From a virus, in the IMG/VR virus record IMGVR_UViG_3300044641_001271, positions 1-39,608 of that record: a DNA stretch of 39,608 nt, one strand, 5' to 3'. Position 1 is the stretch's first letter, and each line of letters starts with the position of its first letter. The position numbers and the translations under genes were made by a program. This document shows, piece after piece, positions 36,591 to 39,608 of this stretch. The notes below the pieces were generated by a model. That model was not told the DNA's origin. It did no database searches and saw nothing but the letters and a program-made list of their open reading frames with translations.

Positions 36591-38342
36591 ATGGAAATTG
36601 TATTTGATATTGAAACCCCGATGGTTGCTGATTGGTTGAACCTCTCTGATGTTAAAGAAATTCTTTGCATGGCGGTGAGTGTGGATGGGGCAGAGCCTAA
36701 GACCGTAGACATGGAATACGGCATGATGCTTCTAGCCAATGCAGATACTGTGATTGGTCACAACATTCAATCCTTTGATATCCCGGCAATCAAGCGGGTC
36801 TATCCGAAGTTTGAATTGAGTGGACAGATCTTTGATACCTTGGTTGCTTCGCGTTTGCTTCATGCCGATATCCGGGAGCGTGACTTTCTTCTTCCTGAGT
36901 TTCCAAAGGAGTTGGTAGGTTCACACAGTCTCAAGGCATGGGGCTACCGCCTTGGGCTTGGCAAGGGACAAGCACCGGAGTTCACTACGTCAGAAGAACT
37001 CAATGCCTACTGCCGTCAGGATGTACGGGTTACGCAGCGGTTGTATAAGCATCTGCTAAACCATCCTTCAATGCCTGAAGCAACCAAGGCGATTACCCTT
37101 GAGCATGAGTTTGCTGCAATTATTCGCAAGCAGGAGCGCACGGGTTTCCCCTTTGACATCAAGGGTGCAGAGCGTCTTCATGCTGAGTTGCGAAAAGAGT
37201 TGCTTGGGCTAGAGCAGGAGATGCAAACTCTCTTCCCTCCTAAGGTGATTGAGCGTGTGTCGGAGAAGACAGGTAAGGCAATGAAGTCGAAGATCGAAGT
37301 CTTTAATCCGGGCTCTCGTCTTCAGATTGCTGAACGCCTGATGGAACGCCATCAATGGAAGCCCATTGAGTTAACTCCTGATGGAAGACCGCGTATTGAT
37401 GAATCGGTTCTGTCTGATCTTCCATACCCGGAGGCTAAGACCCTGTGCCGTTACCTGACAATCATCAAGCGTCTTGGACAGGTAGCAGACGGGGACGAGG
37501 CTTGGCTCAGGGCGGTCTCTACTGATGGACGCATTCACGGACTAGTGAACACCAACGGAGCGATTACGGGGCGTTGTACCCACCGTAGTCCGAACTTGGC
37601 GCAGGTTCCCAAGGAGCCTGAGTACCGTGCGTTATTCCTCCCCGCTGCCAACGAGGTGTTGGTTGGGGTGGATGCTTCGGGTTTGGAACTGCGCTGCCTC
37701 GCTCATTACCTTGGCAAGTACGATGGTGGTGTATATGCGGCTACGATCCTGACCGGAGACATCCATTGGGAGAACGCCAAAGCCTTCGGGTTGACCACCG
37801 ATGCTGTGCAGGACAAGACAAATCCAACCCACAAGCAAGCCCGTGATCAGGCGAAGGGTGCAATCTATGCGCTCATCTACGGCGCAGGTAATGACAAGTT
37901 AGGTTTTGTTCTTGGTGGTACCGGAGCGCGAGGCAAGAAGGCTCGGATGAACTTTGAAGCCAAGGTTCCGGCATATGCAGCCCTCAAGGCAGATGTGACT
38001 CAACTGATGGCTACCCGTGGATGGATGCGGGGACTTGATGCGCGTCCATTGTATCCACGGTCTACCCATGCTGCCCTCAACACGCTGCTTCAAAGTGCAG
38101 GAGCGGTTGTGATGAAAGAAGCCTGTGTCATAGCCCATCGCAACTTTGCTTTGCAATCTATTCCGGTAAAGCAAGTAGCCACCGTGCATGATGAATATCA
38201 GTTCACAGTTAAGGGCGCCTACGCAGAAACTGTTGGTAACATTGTCGTACAGGCTATTCAAGAAGCCGGAAAGTACTACAAATTCAGATGCAAATTAGAC
38301 GGCGTACATCGAAGCGGAGCCAATTGGGCAGAAACACACTAA
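36591..38342 (+). CDS. DNA polymerase, family A (gp5-like)
   Basis: The 583-residue protein (T7 gp5 704) has the 3'-5' exonuclease motifs FDIETP (D6, E8), GHNIQSFDIP and YCRQD (Y140, D144). It also has the polymerase motifs A GVDASGLELR (D361), B RDQAKGAIYALIYG (R418, K422, Y426) and C VHDEYQF (H533, D534). Tyr at 426 is the position linked to dideoxynucleotide sensitivity in T7. T7 polymerase uses host thioredoxin as clamp; whether this shorter enzyme does is unclear. A strong SD precedes the ATG, and the 3' end is overlapped by an endonuclease gene. Confidence 0.96.
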   Translation: MEIVFDIETPMVADWLNLSDVKEILCMAVSVDGAEPKTVDMEYGMMLLANADTVIGHNIQSFDIPAIKRVYPKFELSGQIFDTLVASRLLHADIRERDFLLPEFPKELVGSHSLKAWGYRLGLGKGQAPEFTTSEELNAYCRQDVRVTQRLYKHLLNHPSMPEATKAITLEHEFAAIIRKQERTGFPFDIKGAERLHAELRKELLGLEQEMQTLFPPKVIERVSEKTGKAMKSKIEVFNPGSRLQIAERLMERHQWKPIELTPDGRPRIDESVLSDLPYPEAKTLCRYLTIIKRLGQVADGDEAWLRAVSTDGRIHGLVNTNGAITGRCTHRSPNLAQVPKEPEYRALFLPAANEVLVGVDASGLELRCLAHYLGKYDGGVYAATILTGDIHWENAKAFGLTTDAVQDKTNPTHKQARDQAKGAIYALIYGAGNDKLGFVLGGTGARGKKARMNFEAKVPAYAALKADVTQLMATRGWMRGLDARPLYPRSTHAALNTLLQSAGAVVMKEACVIAHRNFALQSIPVKQVATVHDEYQFTVKGAYAETVGNIVVQAIQEAGKYYKFRCKLDGVHRSGANWAETH

Positions 38343-38668
38343 ACGCCTATGCAGCGGGGCTGCTTGATGGGGAGGGATGCGTTCGATGGAACAACTCCCC
38401 ATCAATTGAGGTGAGCAACAAACACCGTGGCGCCCTGTGCCTACTTCAAGAGAAGTGGGGCGGGACGATTCGGGACAAAGGCGATGAGGTATTTGTGTGG
38501 ACGGTGTATGGTAAGAAGGCTTTGAAATATCTAAGCAATGTTGCCAAATACTCCGTCATCAAGTATCCACAAATCGTTGCTCTGTTTCGTGCAGTTTCTT
38601 CTAAAGGCACAGTCAGACAACAACACATTGACACATTGAAAAGGTTAAAGAATGTCTACACCAATTGA
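38324..38668 (+). CDS. LAGLIDADG-type endonuclease, single motif
   Basis: The start is uncertain. TTG 38324 has GGAG six bases upstream and places the motif at a usual distance from the N-terminus; ATG 38288 would overlap the polymerase gene further. The motif YAAGLLDGEGCV is a variant of LAGLIDADG with the catalytic acid in DGEG. The rest (SIEVSNKHRGALCLLQEKWGG, KALKYLSNVAKY) follows the usual small homing-enzyme pattern. One motif per chain implies a dimer. It overlaps the DNA polymerase end, so it may be a free-standing homing gene that targets the polymerase locus of relatives. Confidence 0.85.
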   Translation: MGRNTLNAYAAGLLDGEGCVRWNNSPSIEVSNKHRGALCLLQEKWGGTIRDKGDEVFVWTVYGKKALKYLSNVAKYSVIKYPQIVALFRAVSSKGTVRQQHIDTLKRLKNVYTN

Positions 38669-38855
38669 TTACATGACTACTGACGAGTTGCTGCTTGAAC
38701 TTAAGAAGCGATTCAATGAGATGGTGTTCGTGGGTTACAAAGAACATCCTAAGAAGGACGATAGTTACAGCATCTGTGTGAAGTCCACGCTGCACGGAAC
38801 GTATGGCTTGATTGAGGTTCTTACTAGAGCCGCAGACGCTCAAGAGGCAGACTAA
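38652..38855 (+). CDS. Small hypothetical protein, 67 aa
   Basis: ATG 38652 lies inside the end of the endonuclease gene with AAAAGGTTAAAG upstream. The protein has a helix YMTTDELLLELKKRFNEMV, then strands SYSICVKSTL and YGLIEVLTRAAD. The end overlaps the exonuclease ATG by one base (TAATG). Short conserved genes are often found between DNA polymerase and exonuclease genes in T7-like phages. No function can be assigned. Confidence 0.7.
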   Translation: MSTPIDYMTTDELLLELKKRFNEMVFVGYKEHPKKDDSYSICVKSTLHGTYGLIEVLTRAADAQEAD

Positions 38856-39607
38856 TGCGTAAGAAGCCTATTGTTTTACCACAGCGCACCTTGCTAATCG
38901 ATGGCGATATCCTTATCTATTCAATATGCTCTGCTACCGAATATGTAGCGCGGCTTGATGAAGATACTGATGTTGCCTTTTCTAATATCAATGAAGCCTT
39001 GCATCTGTGCGATGTGACTATTCAAAAGTATATGGCAACTCTAGATGCTCAGTTCTGCGTCCTAGGGTTTACCGGAAAGTTCAACTTCAGGAAAGACGTT
39101 TACCCTGAGTACAAGAGCCACCGCAAAGCCTGTCGTAAACCTTGCGGATACAAGCCTGTTAAGGAAATGCTTTCTACTAGATATGTTGTCCGTGAAGAAG
39201 CCAACCTAGAGGGAGATGACATAATTGGCATCTTGCAGACAGAAGGAACTTACGGTGATTCGGTTATTGTTTCCGCAGACAAAGACCTGAACACCATCCC
39301 CGGCTTGTTGTGGAATCCGGATAAGGATGAGGCTCCCCGTCTGATTACCGAAGAAGAAGCAAACCACAATTGGTTAATGCAGACCCTGACCGGGGATAAG
39401 ACCGATGGGTATCCCGGCATTACGGGGGTGGGTCCTGTGACTGCTACAAAGATTCTTAAGACTAACTCGTGGAGTGAAGTCTTGGAAGCCTACATTGCAA
39501 ACGGATATACTGAAGAGTTTGCTCTGACACAAGCGCGTTGTGCGCGAATCTTACGACACAAAGAATACAATTGGGAAACAAAGGAGGTACTGCTATGGAC
39601 GCCATGA
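38855..39607 (+). CDS. 5'-3' exonuclease (gp6/flap-like)
   Basis: The complete copy, 250 residues, starts at ATG 38855. The N-terminal acidic site is LLIDGDILIYSICSA; further metal-binding acids lie in NLEGDDIIGIL and VSADKDLNTIPG. The helix-3-turn-helix GDKTDGYPGITGVGPVTA binds the DNA backbone. In T7, gp6 removes primers and degrades host DNA. A Thr/Asn, an Ala/Thr and an Asp/Asn difference separate it from the partial copy at 2-625. The reading frame joins to the Nmad1-like gene through a 13-base overlap. Confidence 0.93.
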   Translation: MRKKPIVLPQRTLLIDGDILIYSICSATEYVARLDEDTDVAFSNINEALHLCDVTIQKYMATLDAQFCVLGFTGKFNFRKDVYPEYKSHRKACRKPCGYKPVKEMLSTRYVVREEANLEGDDIIGILQTEGTYGDSVIVSADKDLNTIPGLLWNPDKDEAPRLITEEEANHNWLMQTLTGDKTDGYPGITGVGPVTATKILKTNSWSEVLEAYIANGYTEEFALTQARCARILRHKEYNWETKEVLLWTP

Positions 39608-39608
39608 A
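38983..39608. repeat. Right copy of 626-bp terminal direct repeat
   Basis: This is the second copy of bases 1-626, about 97.8% identical. It runs exactly to the window end, in the middle of the Nmad1-like gene start, as expected when an assembler walks once round a circle or concatemer and meets its own start in a slightly different strain. Confidence 0.93.
39595..39608 (+). CDS. Nmad1/DUF1599-like protein, first codons only
   Basis: The ATG at 39595 and four more complete or partial codons repeat the start of the gene at 613-951. The window ends here, so this is the same gene seen a second time at the overlap. Confidence 0.85.

Overview
The window is an essentially complete, circularly permuted genome of a T7-like podovirus (Autographiviridae-type). 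Every convincing gene is on the + strand. The gene set and order are those of T7: single-subunit RNA polymerase, SSB, endonuclease, primase-helicase, family A DNA polymerase and 5'-3' exonuclease, then portal, scaffold, capsid, tail tubes A/B, four internal virion proteins, tail fibre, holin-like protein and both terminase subunits. There is no integrase, lysogeny module, tRNA or CRISPR. The host cannot be named. An outer-membrane-type lipoprotein in a lysis-like cassette, SD sequences of the AAGGAG type and sigma70-like TTGACA/TACAAT promoters point to a Gram-negative bacterium. The last 626 bases repeat the first 626 with 14 substitutions. This looks like a circular assembly closed over two strain variants rather than a true packaged end.

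Layout. 1-1144: end of the exonuclease gene, an Nmad1/DUF1599-like protein and a small gene. 1158-2266: three unrecognised genes, one encoding only 28 residues. 2286-6385: portal, scaffold, a holin/lipoprotein cassette, a terminator, the major capsid protein and a second terminator. 6472-20347: tail tubes, internal virion proteins and tail fibre. 20359-24238: XhlA-like holin, terminase, HNH endonuclease, DUF6321 protein and a tandem family of small proteins. 24239-25845: one GC-rich early gene flanked by a GC-rich gap with inverted repeats and an AT-rich gap with repeats; the physical genome ends and an origin probably lie here. 25846-30490: about a dozen small early genes, including GP88-like and DUF932-like proteins and a very acidic nonapeptide-repeat protein. 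30610-38342: RNA polymerase, SSB, RusA-like resolvase, primase-helicase, ThyX, an HTH protein and DNA polymerase. 38324-39607: LAGLIDADG-type endonuclease, a small gene and the exonuclease.

The most striking unexplained signal is a 15-base near-palindrome, TTCTAGTCACTAGAA. It occurs 11 times, only between 24.6 and 36.6 kb, each time just before a gene's ribosome binding site or, once, before a terminator. Its central base is always C on the + strand. It may be the promoter of the phage RNA polymerase, an operator, or an RNA hairpin element. At two places it follows a sigma70-like promoter whose predicted transcript starts with a strong hairpin. An altered palindrome with the same arms abuts the tail tube A start codon.
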